NCBI GenBank assembly: GCA_964639665.1
Contig: CAZXEU010000200.1
Coordinates: 1-25,741, forward strand
Direction of reading: 5' to 3'
DNA length: 25,741 bases
Origin: CAZXEU01 sp964639665
GTDB taxonomy: Bacteria; Bacteroidota; Rhodothermia; Rhodothermales; Bin80
Below, in pieces: positions 16,566 through 24,696 of the stretch. Positions within the stretch are counted from its first letter, which is position 1. Every line of letters starts with the position of its first letter. The translations under genes and the position numbers were made by a program. Below the pieces are notes generated by a model that made no database searches, was not told the origin of the DNA, and was given only the letters and a program-made list of their open reading frames with translations.

Positions 16566-16587
16566 GTGACCACGGCCGTGGTGTCAC
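16566..16587. repeat. GC-rich palindrome in the intergenic gap
   Basis: A perfect 12-base palindrome, CCACGGCCGTGG (16570-16581), is flanked by GTGAC (16566-16570) and GTCAC (16583-16587). That gives a 15-base-pair dyad broken only by a 2-base bulge. There is no following T-run. It may be a hairpin after the lipoprotein transcript or an operator for a dimeric regulator. It lies about 200 bases upstream of the ATPase promoter. Confidence 0.4.
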
Positions 16588-16780
16588 ATTTCAGCTGAGC
16601 CAGAGGTAACGAGTTTCTGACGTGCGCCACGTATGCTGGCAGGCTAGAAGCGGAAGTGCGAATTAAGTAGACTATCCAGTTGTGCCTCTGGATCTGCGGA
16701 GGCTTGTCGAGCGCAGCGCATCCCTTTCTTTTGGTCGTTGTATCGATGACTTGGCACTTAAACAGGAAAAATAAAAGTCG

Positions 16781-16788
16781 TATATTTG
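16781..16788 (+). promoter_or_regulatory. Probable -7 promoter element of the ATPase gene (Bacteroidota type)
   Basis: TATATTTG is a perfect TAnnTTTG match. It ends 24 bases before the ATG at 16813, almost the same spacing as the aspS box. An A-rich tract (16759-16777) lies just upstream and may act as an upstream activating stretch. The nearest TTG (16751-16753) is 27 bases away, so the -33 element is not convincing. Confidence 0.45.
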
Positions 16789-16812
16789 TTTTTCCCGGTT
16801 GCTAGAATCGCC

Positions 16813-17967
16813 ATGATCCCCCGACCCCGTCACGCAACACATCTCCGTGGCCTCTTGAGCCAATTCCCCGTAGTTGGCCTCGTGGGAGCGCGGCAGGTCG
16901 GCAAGACGACGCTGGCCCGCGGTCTGGCAACTCGCGAGCCGGGCCGGACAACATTCTTTGACCTGGAAGATCCAATCGACGAAGCACGCTTCGCGGATCC
17001 GAGGCTCGCGCTCGAATCTCTTGAAGGCCTGGTCGTCATTGACGAAGTGCAGCGTAGCGCAGGACTATTCCGGTTGCTGCGCGTCCTCGTCGACCGGCCT
17101 TCCAACCGGGCACGGTTTCTCGTATTGGGCAGCGCCGGACCGGAGCAGCTCAGGCAGTCTTCCGAATCGCTCGCCGGCCGGATTGCTTATCACGAGCTGT
17201 CTCCATTCCGGGCGGACGAGACGGGGACCGAATCCATCGACCGGCTGTGGGTCCGGGGTGGATTCCCGCGTTCGTTCCTGGCGACTGACGACTTGCAAAG
17301 CGTGGCGTGGCGTGAGGCCTTCGTCCGCACCTTTCTTGAGCGTGATCTGCCTCAGCTCGGAATTGCTGTGCCGGCGACTACCATGCGGCGCTTCTGGATG
17401 ATGGCAGCGCACTGTCACGGCGGGCGCTGGAATGCCTCCGAAATCGCGCGCTCCCTAGGAGTGAGTGCCCCAACGGCCAATTCCTATCTCGACACCCTTG
17501 TAGATTCTCTGCTTGTAAGGAAATTGTTGCCCTGGTTCGAGAACCTGAAGAAGCGTCAGGTCAAGGCCCCTAAATTCTACCTGGCCGATACCGGCCTGCT
17601 GCATTCGCTGTTGAGGCTGGACACCAAGTCCGCGCTCCTCGGGCACCCCAGTGCGGGCGTCTCCTGGGAAGGGTTTGCGATGCAGGAGACTGTGCGGATT
17701 CTCTCAGTCTCCTGGGAGGATTGCTACTATTGGGCCACCCACCGGGGCGCAGAGATTGATCTGGTAGTTTTCAAGGGAGGGCGCCGAATCGGAGTCGAAT
17801 TCAGGCGGACCAGCGCTCCCAGGATGACGAAGTCAATGCACTCGGCGATGGCTGATCTCGGGCTGGACCGAATCTTCCTGGTTTTTCCGGGCTACGACCG
17901 CTTCCTCCTGCACGAGCGTGTGGAGGCCGTGGGGTTGGGGCTGGCATGTACAGACGGGCTGGATTGA
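16813..17967 (+). CDS. AAA-type ATPase with DUF4143-like C-terminal domain
   Basis: Family of unclear role, widely scattered among bacteria and often carried as a stand-alone gene. The 384-residue product has an N-terminal AAA_14-like domain with Walker A GARQVGKTT (25-33, Lys31) and Walker B VVIDEVQR (74-81). LVLGSAGPEQLRQSSESLAGR, the family's sensor-like segment, lies at about 103-123. A winged-helix-like stretch (ASEIARSLGVSAPTANSYLDTL) follows. The C-terminal DUF4143/nuclease-like part is WEGFAMQETV, GAEIDLVV and IGVEFRRTSAPRMTKSM. In relatives I recall a Lys after the Glu (VEcKRT or similar); here it is FRR, so the PD-(D/E)XK-type site may be inactive. I chose the ATG at 16813; the longer TTG start (16786) lies inside the promoter box. 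Alone between non-related genes, it may be mobile. Confidence 0.82.
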   Translation: MIPRPRHATHLRGLLSQFPVVGLVGARQVGKTTLARGLATREPGRTTFFDLEDPIDEARFADPRLALESLEGLVVIDEVQRSAGLFRLLRVLVDRPSNRARFLVLGSAGPEQLRQSSESLAGRIAYHELSPFRADETGTESIDRLWVRGGFPRSFLATDDLQSVAWREAFVRTFLERDLPQLGIAVPATTMRRFWMMAAHCHGGRWNASEIARSLGVSAPTANSYLDTLVDSLLVRKLLPWFENLKKRQVKAPKFYLADTGLLHSLLRLDTKSALLGHPSAGVSWEGFAMQETVRILSVSWEDCYYWATHRGAEIDLVVFKGGRRIGVEFRRTSAPRMTKSMHSAMADLGLDRIFLVFPGYDRFLLHERVEAVGLGLACTDGLD

Positions 17968-18121
17968 CAGCCGGCAAAGACCGATCATTGCCAGAGGCGT
18001 GTCGAGAGCGGGACCGGCCGCACCTAAGGAGTATGCCAAATAAGGATGGAATGTCTGCATGCATGGCAGAGGCCGATGCAATCGGGTTCGAGACAGGGGG
18101 TAATTGAATTCAAGCATTCTT

Positions 18122-18150
18122 GGGGCCGACGACTTATACGTGCCGGCCCC
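18122..18150 (+). repeat. GC-rich hairpin between the ATPase and sulfatase genes
   Basis: GGGGCCG (18122-18128) pairs with CGGCCCC (18144-18150). An inner ACG/CGT (18129-18131 with 18139-18141) extends the stem across a 2-base bulge. It lies about 155 bases after the ATPase stop and is not followed by T residues, so it is a weak terminator candidate at best. The rest of the 258-base gap holds no gene. Confidence 0.35.
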
Positions 18151-18168
18151 CCGCGCGCGGGCAGTGCC

Positions 18169-18197
18169 TTGATCACTGCGTCCGCACGTGCTATTCT
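18169..18197 (+). promoter_or_regulatory. Candidate sigma70-like promoter of the sulfatase gene
   Basis: TTGATC (18169-18174) and TATTCT (18192-18197) are separated by exactly 17 bases. The inferred start point near 18204 gives a leader of about 22 bases to the ATG at 18226. It does not match the TAnnTTTG type seen elsewhere in the window, so it is only a candidate. Confidence 0.28.
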
Positions 18198-18225
18198 CCT
18201 TTCCGTGCCCACTTACTCCCGGCAT

Positions 18226-20004
18226 ATGAAGCCCTTATACGGATTGTTACCGGTGCTATTGATGTTGGGCTGCGCCGACTCGCAGCAGTCCGCGCTACCC
18301 AACGTCGTGATCTTCCTGGCCGATGACCAGGGCTGGGGCGATGTGGGGTTCAACGGCAACACCACTGCACAGACGCCCAATATCGACCGTATTGCGAGCG
18401 AAGGGGCGGTGTTTTCGTATTTCTATGTCAGTCCCGTTTGCTCTCCTACCCGCGCGGAATTGCTCACGGGACGCTACCATGTGCGCAGCGGCGTAACCTC
18501 GACCAGCTCCGGAGCCGAGCGCCTCGACCTGGACGAAACAACCATGGCGGAGGTGTTCCGTGCGGCCGGCTACGCCACGGGTGCCTTCGGCAAGTGGCAC
18601 AACGGCACGCAGGCACCCTACCACCCCAATGCCCGGGGATTTGACGAATTCTACGGCTTCGCCTCCGGGCACTGGGGCAACTACTTCAGCCCGCCGCTAG
18701 AGCACAACGGAGAGATCGTGCGCGGCAGCGGATACGTGGTGGACGACTTTACGGACAAGGCGCTCGCTTTCATAGAGCGCAACACGAACCGTCCGTTCCT
18801 GGCATACTTGCCCTACAACACGCCGCACAGCCCGATGCAGGTCCCGGACGAGTACTGGGATCGATTTGCCGGGAGGTCCATCGGGCAGAGCCATCGCGAT
18901 CCCGCGCTGGAGGATCCGGAGTTCACTCGTGCGGCGCTGGCCATGACGGAGAACATCGACTGGAATGTAGGCCGCGTACTGGCTGCCCTGGACAGCTTGG
19001 GCCTGGCGGATAATACCATCGTGCTCTATTTCTCCGACAACGGGCCAAACGGCTGGCGATGGAACGCCGGCATGAAGGGCCGCAAGGGATCCACGGACGA
19101 AGGCGGCGTGCGCTCGCCGATGGCGATGCGCTGGCCGGCGGTCATTGCTTCCGGCACGAAGGTGGCGGAAGTCGCCGCTGCCATAGATCTCCTGCCGACA
19201 CTGTCCGACCTGGCCGGCATCGATTTCGACGTCCCGCTGCCGCTGGACGGACTTAGCCTCGGGCCCGTGCTGAGAGGGCAGGATGCCGCTGCGGGGGACC
19301 GGTTCATATTCAGCCACTGGCGTGGCAGGACGAGCGTTCGAAGTGCGGGATACCGGCTCGATTACGAGGGCAAACTGTTTGACATGCTCGCCGACCCCGG
19401 ACAGTACCACGATGTACGGACGGACCATCCGGAGATCTGGCAATCCATGACGACGGCGCGCCGGGCGTGGGAGACGGAAGTGCTTGCGGAGCAGCAGCCG
19501 GAGGATCTCCGGCCGTTCACCGTCGGGCATCCCGATTTCGAGATCACGCACTTGCCGGCGCGCGATGCGCGCCCGGTGGGCGCCATTACGCGTTCGAACC
19601 GCTTTCCCAACGACAGCTTCTTCTCCGACTGGGCGAGCGCTGCGGATGCCATCACGTGGAATGTGGACGTGCTCGCGGAAGGGACATTTGTCGCCGAGCT
19701 GTACTATACCTGCCCTGAAGGCAGCGAAGGGGCGCTCGTCGAGCTACGCCTGGGCGATCAGCATGTGGCCGCTCGTGTTCCGGCGCCCCACGATCCTCCC
19801 CTCGTTGGCATGGAGCACGACCGGACGCCCCGCATCGAGTCCTACGTAAAGGACTTCATACCGATGGAGCTTGGCAGCGTCACGTTGGCCAAGGGAGCCG
19901 GCACGCTTACGCTTCGAGCACTGGAGATTCCGGGCGAGGAAGTGATGGATTTTCGGCTCCTCGTGCTGCGCAGGGTAGTGCCGGGTACAGGTTCTGGCCC
20001 ATGA
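18226..20004 (+). CDS. Lipoprotein type I sulfatase (Cys-type) with C-terminal beta domain
   Basis: Predicted to hydrolyse a sulfate ester, likely on a glycan, outside the cytoplasm. With the ATG at 18226 the product is 592 residues. A short signal ends in the lipobox MLGC (Cys16), so it is membrane-anchored. The active site is complete: the metal pair DDQGWGD (33-39), the formylglycine motif CSPTR (72-76, Cys the residue to be oxidised), TGR (81-83), GKWH (122-125), TPH (199-201), the second metal pair SDNG (270-273), and KGRKGSTDEGGVRSP (284-298). Residues from about 440 form an extra C-terminal domain with beta-strand character that could bind substrate. The frame is open 60 codons further upstream, but that part is not signal-like. 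No formylglycine-generating enzyme gene is in the window. Substrate unknown. It converges on the PBP gene with 23 bases between. Confidence 0.93.
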   Translation: MKPLYGLLPVLLMLGCADSQQSALPNVVIFLADDQGWGDVGFNGNTTAQTPNIDRIASEGAVFSYFYVSPVCSPTRAELLTGRYHVRSGVTSTSSGAERLDLDETTMAEVFRAAGYATGAFGKWHNGTQAPYHPNARGFDEFYGFASGHWGNYFSPPLEHNGEIVRGSGYVVDDFTDKALAFIERNTNRPFLAYLPYNTPHSPMQVPDEYWDRFAGRSIGQSHRDPALEDPEFTRAALAMTENIDWNVGRVLAALDSLGLADNTIVLYFSDNGPNGWRWNAGMKGRKGSTDEGGVRSPMAMRWPAVIASGTKVAEVAAAIDLLPTLSDLAGIDFDVPLPLDGLSLGPVLRGQDAAAGDRFIFSHWRGRTSVRSAGYRLDYEGKLFDMLADPGQYHDVRTDHPEIWQSMTTARRAWETEVLAEQQPEDLRPFTVGHPDFEITHLPARDARPVGAITRSNRFPNDSFFSDWASAADAITWNVDVLAEGTFVAELYYTCPEGSEGALVELRLGDQHVAARVPAPHDPPLVGMEHDRTPRIESYVKDFIPMELGSVTLAKGAGTLTLRALEIPGEEVMDFRLLVLRRVVPGTGSGP

Positions 20005-20027
20005 GCAGGCACTTCCCGCCGCCGATG

Positions 20028-22325
20028 TCACCACTTTACCCGGCCGTAGCCTTCGGCGGCACGGTCCCGATCTGCGGGTGATACGAATCCGAAGGCCTCG
20101 GGCACCGGAAATCGTTCTCCCTTGCCGAGAAACTCCTCTGAGGCGAGGGCCGCGCTCCTCACGTAGTCGCCCACTACGAAGAGGGCGTTGTGGGCACCCT
20201 GTCCCCAGAAGGCAGAACGGAAGGAAATGCGCCGGTCGTTGAATCCTACCCAGGCGCCCGTGACCAGCTCGGGGTGCATCAATACAAACCATCCGTCGGC
20301 ACCTTCCTGCGTGGTACCCGTCTTCCCGGCAAAATCGTAGTCGGTCAGCTCGAACTGCGTGCGAATCCGGTTGCCCGTGCCGTAGGATTCATCAATGACG
20401 CCCCGGAGCATGTCGATCATTACCGCAGAAGTGATATCGGAGAGGGCCTCGCCAGGTGCTGGCCGGTGCTCATAAAGGACGGTTCCCCGGCGGTCCTCAA
20501 TCCGCAGGATGGCCACGGGTGTGTTCCGGATGCCCAGGTTGGCCAGCGTGCTGTAGCCCGTGACCAGCTCCAGTAGCGATACGTCGCTCGTGCCCAGGGC
20601 GAGAGCCGGCACGGGGTCAAGCGGGCTCTCTATGCCCATGCGTTTTGCGTACAAGGCTGCGGTACTGGGCTTGATTTCCAGGATAAGCTGTCCGGAAATG
20701 GTATTGAGCGAGCGCGCGAGCCCCTCCCTGAGTGTCATGGTCTCCCCGCCGGGCAGCTTACCCGAGTTGAGCGGGCTCCAGACCTCGCTGGTGTAGGGAT
20801 CCACGTAATTGATGAGCGTGTCCTTCAGCGTGTATGTAGGGAAATAGCCTGCATCAATGGCTGCCGTGTACACGAATGGCTTGAACGTGCTTCCCGCCTG
20901 CCGTTTGGCGATGGCCACATGGTCGAACCAGTCCTCCGCGAGGTTTCTGCCGCCCACCCATGCCCGAATGTGCCCGGTGCGCGGATCCGTGGACACCAGG
21001 CCCACCTCGAGCCGCGTCTTGCTGGACTTCAGGGAATCCATGAATGCGGCGTCGCCCCTGAGCTCCTCCAAGGCGGCGCCCTGCGACGCCCCGTCCCTTA
21101 CAAGCGCCGCAAAGCGCGGCGTTTCCCGGATGAACACGTCCAGCTGCGCCTGCCGATTCTCCCAGAAATAGGCCCACCGGTTGGTCGCCACCGTGTGGCA
21201 GGGATTCTCCTCGTACGCCTCCAGGTCTTCGCCGTATACAAAGCGCGGACTGCTTTGCGCGCTCCACTCGCAGTCGACCGCGGCCTGCAGGCCATCCATC
21301 TGTTCCTGGACGGCCTCCTGTGCCAGACGCTGCAGGCCGCTATCCAGCGTTGTATGGATCCGCAAGCCTTCCCCGTAAACGTCGATGCCGTTTTCGCGCC
21401 CCCAGGAGCTGACCCAGTTGCGAATGTATTCGGCGAAGTAGGGAGCGAAGCTCTGGGTCACATCTGCCGACCGGAACCGTGTGGTCGTAAGCGAATCGCG
21501 GTACATCTCGTATACCTGGCGGTCGAGGTGTCCGTGCCGCACCATCTGGCGAAGCACCACATTGCGCCGCTCGCGTGACCGGTCGGGATTGCGGACGGGA
21601 TCGTACAGGTACGTGCCCTTCAGCATGCCGATGAGGGCGGCCGCCTCCAGCACTTCCAGCTCCCGAGCCGACTTGCCGAAGTAGGTGCGGCCCGCAGCCT
21701 CAATGCCAAAGGCATTGTGCCTGAACGGAACGGTGTTGAGATACATCTCGACGATCTCCTGCTTGCTGTAGCGCCGCTCCAGCTGGACCGCCGTGGCCAT
21801 TTCCTTCAGCTTGCGCTCCACGGTAACGGCAAAGCCGATCTGGTCGTTGTACAGGTTGCGCGCCAGTTGCTGCGTGATGGTACTGCCGCCCTGCCTTTCA
21901 AACGGCAGGCCCAGCTTGCCGAGGGCCGATTGCACGAGCGCACTGAACGTCCGGAACATGTCCATTCCCCAGTGGCTTTCGAAGCGGTGATCTTCCGTGG
22001 CGATCAGCGCATTCTTGACATGCGGAGAAATATCGTCGTACGCGATCCATGACCGGTTCTGGCGACCGAAGCGCGCCAGTTCCACGCCGTCTGCCGTATA
22101 CGCAACCGAGGCGAACTCGAAGCTCGGATTTTCGATCTGGGACAGCGACGGCATGTCCCTGGACAGCAACAGCATGTAGCCGGCAAGCACGAGGGCTGCG
22201 AGGCACCCGAGAAGGAATAGCACCGTCAGGGCGTGCGCAGCCTGGACCTTGCGCGGATGGCGCAGCAGCCACGTCAGAAATCGGCGGTAGCGGCCCCCGC
22301 GGCTACGCTTTTTGGTCTTGGGCAT
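20028..22325 (-). CDS. Class A penicillin-binding protein (PBP1A-like)
   Basis: Bifunctional cell-wall synthase anchored in the inner membrane, polymerising lipid II and cross-linking glycan strands. From the ATG at 22325 it has 765 residues: a basic cytoplasmic tail, a membrane segment (about 31-55), then the GT51 glycosyltransferase domain. That domain has ATEDHRFESHWG (catalytic Glu111), GGSTITQQLARNL (147-158) and MYLNTVPF (194-201). The transpeptidase domain has SxxK (Ser479, GSTFKPF), SxN (SLN, 539-541) and KTGTT (668-672). Between the two lies a charged insertion (about 340-440) of unknown role. The frame is open 88 codons further upstream, but that part overlaps the phosphatase gene and is composition-poor. 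The true start overlaps that gene's end by 23 bases, so the two are probably cotranscribed. Which PBP1 class it is cannot be settled. Confidence 0.95.
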   Translation of the reverse strand: MPKTKKRSRGGRYRRFLTWLLRHPRKVQAAHALTVLFLLGCLAALVLAGYMLLLSRDMPSLSQIENPSFEFASVAYTADGVELARFGRQNRSWIAYDDISPHVKNALIATEDHRFESHWGMDMFRTFSALVQSALGKLGLPFERQGGSTITQQLARNLYNDQIGFAVTVERKLKEMATAVQLERRYSKQEIVEMYLNTVPFRHNAFGIEAAGRTYFGKSARELEVLEAAALIGMLKGTYLYDPVRNPDRSRERRNVVLRQMVRHGHLDRQVYEMYRDSLTTTRFRSADVTQSFAPYFAEYIRNWVSSWGRENGIDVYGEGLRIHTTLDSGLQRLAQEAVQEQMDGLQAAVDCEWSAQSSPRFVYGEDLEAYEENPCHTVATNRWAYFWENRQAQLDVFIRETPRFAALVRDGASQGAALEELRGDAAFMDSLKSSKTRLEVGLVSTDPRTGHIRAWVGGRNLAEDWFDHVAIAKRQAGSTFKPFVYTAAIDAGYFPTYTLKDTLINYVDPYTSEVWSPLNSGKLPGGETMTLREGLARSLNTISGQLILEIKPSTAALYAKRMGIESPLDPVPALALGTSDVSLLELVTGYSTLANLGIRNTPVAILRIEDRRGTVLYEHRPAPGEALSDITSAVMIDMLRGVIDESYGTGNRIRTQFELTDYDFAGKTGTTQEGADGWFVLMHPELVTGAWVGFNDRRISFRSAFWGQGAHNALFVVGDYVRSAALASEEFLGKGERFPVPEAFGFVSPADRDRAAEGYGRVKW

Positions 22326-23097
22326 TCGGGGAGGTGGGCAACTCGCGCTCTTCGACGACGATGGCTTGCCTGCCGTTCCACCTGTGCAGCTGCACCTTAT
22401 TGCCCGCGAGCATACCAAAAGTACGACTGCCGCGCCAGGCGCCGCTGTTGAGATATACGCCTCCTTGAAGCCTGCAGAGCTCCGCCTGGTGCGTGTGTCC
22501 AAGAACCGCAAGGTGCGCGTTGGTCGTCGCCAGGACGTGCCGCGCGTGCTCCCGGGCTGCGCCAACCGATCGCGCATCCGGGACACCATGCCGGCGTCGA
22601 CGGCTCACCCAGCTGGCCAGGCCCACGCCGGCACTTGCCGGCAACAGCGTGCGGTAGCCCCATACGGGGAGCGGGTGGCGGAGCACATTCTGCACGATGC
22701 GCCCGCGCGGCGTAAGGCCGCTGCCGTGGTGGACATAGGTTACAGTCCCGTCCAGATCCTGGAGCAGGCTGTCCTTCACCAGCCGGATGCCAAGCTCCGC
22801 CGCGAAATAGTCGCGGTGCCAGGGATCATGATTGCCTACTACGTAGATGACCTCCTTGCCGCAGTCCGACCATGCTGCCAGCGTGGCCTGAAAGCGCACG
22901 AAGCCCTTGCAGACGAGGCGGCGATACTCGATGAAGTGGTCGAAGACGTCACCGACCAGACACAGACGCCGGGCACGGCCGGCGTATTCGCACAGAAAGG
23001 TGACAAGGTCCCTCTCCTCAGCGCGCTCTTCTTCGGGCGTGCCACGGCCGAAGTGCATGTCGGAAACGAAAAGCGTCACGGGCCCCGGTGTATGCAA
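22303..23097 (-). CDS. LpxH-like UDP-2,3-diacylglucosamine diphosphatase (metallophosphatase)
   Basis: Probably cleaves UDP-2,3-diacylglucosamine to lipid X and UMP on the way to lipid A at the inner membrane. The 264-residue product has the full calcineurin-like metal set: SDMH (12-15), GDVFDHF (49-55), GNHD (88-91), YVHHGSG (121-127) and GHTH (200-203). The FIEYRRLVCKGF and LLPASAGVGLASWVSRRRR segments follow the Bacteroidota LpxH layout, but other phosphoesterases share the metal motifs. The start is uncertain: TTG at 23097, or GTG at 23079 (TLFVSDMHFG), which resembles E. coli LpxH (starting MATLFIADLH). An in-frame TAG lies 18 bases upstream of the TTG. The 3' end overlaps the PBP1A start. 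It is divergent from the rhomboid pair across about 54 bases. Confidence 0.8.
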   Translation of the reverse strand: MHTPGPVTLFVSDMHFGRGTPEEERAEERDLVTFLCEYAGRARRLCLVGDVFDHFIEYRRLVCKGFVRFQATLAAWSDCGKEVIYVVGNHDPWHRDYFAAELGIRLVKDSLLQDLDGTVTYVHHGSGLTPRGRIVQNVLRHPLPVWGYRTLLPASAGVGLASWVSRRRRHGVPDARSVGAAREHARHVLATTNAHLAVLGHTHQAELCRLQGGVYLNSGAWRGSRTFGMLAGNKVQLHRWNGRQAIVVEERELPTSPNAQDQKA

Positions 23098-23151
23098 CCA
23101 ATGATTAAGGATTGCCTATAACGGACGATAAGAGTCCAGTCGATCCCGCCC

Positions 23152-23811
23152 ATGTATCAGACATCGTACCGGCCCTCTGCTTTCATGTCCACGTTTCCGC
23201 CGGTCATCAAGAACCTGCTAATCATCAATGTCCTCGTCTTCATGGCCCAGCAGATTCCGCCGACGCGGGACTTGCTCCTGATCCGGTTCGCGCTGTGGCC
23301 GCTCTCCACGCCGGCTGGACTGCCGGATTTCCTGCCGTGGCAGCTTGTCTCATACGGATTCCTGCACGGAGGCCTCACACACCTGCTCTTCAATATGTTT
23401 GCCCTGTGGATGTTTGGCGTACAGATTGAAAATACGTGGGGCTCGCGCCGGTTCGCCTTTTACTATTTTGCCTGCGTGATTGGCGCAGGCCTTGTCCAGC
23501 TGGCAGCGACGGCGTCATCCGGGGACGTTGCGCCGACCATCGGGGCTTCGGGCGGAGTTTTCGGCATACTCCTTGCCTTCGGGATGCTGTTTCCGAACCA
23601 GATCATCGTACTCCTGTTTCCCCCCATTCCCATGAAGGCCAAGTGGCTGGTAATCGGTTACGGCGTCCTCGAATTCTTTTTCGCTACGAGCGGCGCACAA
23701 CCGGGCGTGGCCAATTTCGCGCACCTGGGAGGCATGCTGTTCGGGCTGGTGCTGATACTCTACTGGCGCGGAAAGCTGCCCATTCAGCCCCGGCGGCGCA
23801 TGTATTCTTGA
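23152..23811 (+). CDS. Rhomboid-family intramembrane serine protease
   Basis: Cuts transmembrane proteins within the bilayer. The 219-residue product has about six membrane segments and both catalytic residues: Ser133 in TIGASGGVFG (GxSG motif) and His191 in FAHLGGMLFG. The conserved HGGLTHLLFNM (72-82, Asn81 as oxyanion helper) is present. A second ATG at 23185 is possible. It precedes another rhomboid gene by 12 bases, so the two form an operon. Because the active site is intact, protease activity is expected, but the substrate is unknown. The upstream gene is divergent. Confidence 0.92.
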   Translation: MYQTSYRPSAFMSTFPPVIKNLLIINVLVFMAQQIPPTRDLLLIRFALWPLSTPAGLPDFLPWQLVSYGFLHGGLTHLLFNMFALWMFGVQIENTWGSRRFAFYYFACVIGAGLVQLAATASSGDVAPTIGASGGVFGILLAFGMLFPNQIIVLLFPPIPMKAKWLVIGYGVLEFFFATSGAQPGVANFAHLGGMLFGLVLILYWRGKLPIQPRRRMYS

Positions 23812-23823
23812 GCGGGCGCTGAC

Positions 23824-24696
23824 GTGGTGCGTTTCAGAATCTGGTATGCGGCGCTGCCGCGAATAATCCGGCTGCTCCTCGTGACAAACGTGGCGGCGTA
23901 TGCCGCTTGGGTGCTGCTGCTTGCCCACATTGCGCCTGCGGAGCGCTTTGTATGGGAGCATCTCGCTTTTCACACGTCCTGGGACCGCTTCCTTGGGGAG
24001 CCCTGGCAGCTGTTGACGTACAGCTTCCTGCACCTGGGAGAGCGCGGCGCCGCGCCGGGGCTGGGAAGCCTGCTGCACGTTGGCTTCAACATGCTGTGGC
24101 TGTACTGGATCGGCCGCGATTTCGAGGAGACGCACGGCGGTGAGCGCATCCTGGCCGTGTACCTTCTGGCCAGTCTGGGCGGGGCGCTTGTCAGCGCCGT
24201 CGCCTACGCGATTGCGGGCTCGGGCGAAGTGGTCATTCACGGAGCGTCGGCCGCCGTCCTTGGCGTAATTGCCATGGTAGCCGCGATGTATCCCTGGCGG
24301 CGCATCGGGCTGCTGTTCATTGGCCCTGTTCGGCTCCTGCACCTGCTCCTGATATTCCTGGCGCTGGACGTGGTCTTTGGTCTTGGTCGCGGCACTGCGG
24401 TGCTGGCGCATCTGGGGGGTGCGGCTACGGGATTTGCCTTTGTCTACCTGGAACGTCGCGGCATCAATCTCTCGGCTTGGGCAGGGTGGCTGATCCGGCG
24501 GCAGCCCAAAGTCAAGACTGCCCGGGGAGGGGGCGGACAGCTTGAGCGCCTCGAGCGCTGGCTGTCAAAGCGGCGCCCGCAGCCCACGAGACCCGATCCC
24601 AGCGTGGACAGCATACTGGACAAGATCAGCGAGCGGGGCATCGATTCGCTGACGCATGAGGAGCGCGAAGTGCTGGAGCGGGCAAGCCGAGACTGA
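23824..24696 (+). CDS. Rhomboid-family protein with C-terminal helical domain
   Basis: The 290-residue product has rhomboid features: LLHVGFNMLWLYWIG (83-97) with Asn89, Ser142 in the IHGASAAVLG segment and His196 in AHLGGAATGF. The catalytic motif reads GASA instead of GxSG, which may alter activity. After about residue 225 comes a basic linker, then a helical tail (SVDSILDKISERGIDSLTHEE, 260-280). This resembles the short helical domain (DUF6576-like) attached to rhomboids in Bacteroidota. The start is a GTG at 23824 (GTG again at 23827); no ATG precedes the first helix. Following a rhomboid by 12 bases, it is probably cotranscribed. It may act on different substrates or act as a partner; which is not shown. 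Confidence 0.9.
   Translation: MVRFRIWYAALPRIIRLLLVTNVAAYAAWVLLLAHIAPAERFVWEHLAFHTSWDRFLGEPWQLLTYSFLHLGERGAAPGLGSLLHVGFNMLWLYWIGRDFEETHGGERILAVYLLASLGGALVSAVAYAIAGSGEVVIHGASAAVLGVIAMVAAMYPWRRIGLLFIGPVRLLHLLLIFLALDVVFGLGRGTAVLAHLGGAATGFAFVYLERRGINLSAWAGWLIRRQPKVKTARGGGGQLERLERWLSKRRPQPTRPDPSVDSILDKISERGIDSLTHEEREVLERASRD

Larger units (their letters stand above)
16385..16812 (+). other. 428-base gap with a palindrome and a promoter
   Basis: No coding frame of quality on either strand; the 63-residue minus-strand frame at 16672-16863 runs into the ATPase gene and looks accidental. The left part is GC-rich; the last 60 bases turn AT-rich and contain the ATPase promoter. A long dyad lies at 16566-16587. 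No terminator with a T-run is seen after the lipoprotein gene. Confidence 0.55.

Noticed and set aside
18046..18225. 60-codon N-terminal extension of the sulfatase frame
   Set aside because: The signal peptide and lipobox start at the ATG at 18226; the extension has no signal features and contains the hairpin and promoter candidate.
22326..22589. N-terminal extension of the PBP1A frame
   Set aside because: Lies inside the phosphatase gene, is Arg/Ser/Cys-rich, and precedes the basic tail and membrane anchor typical of the PBP N-terminus.
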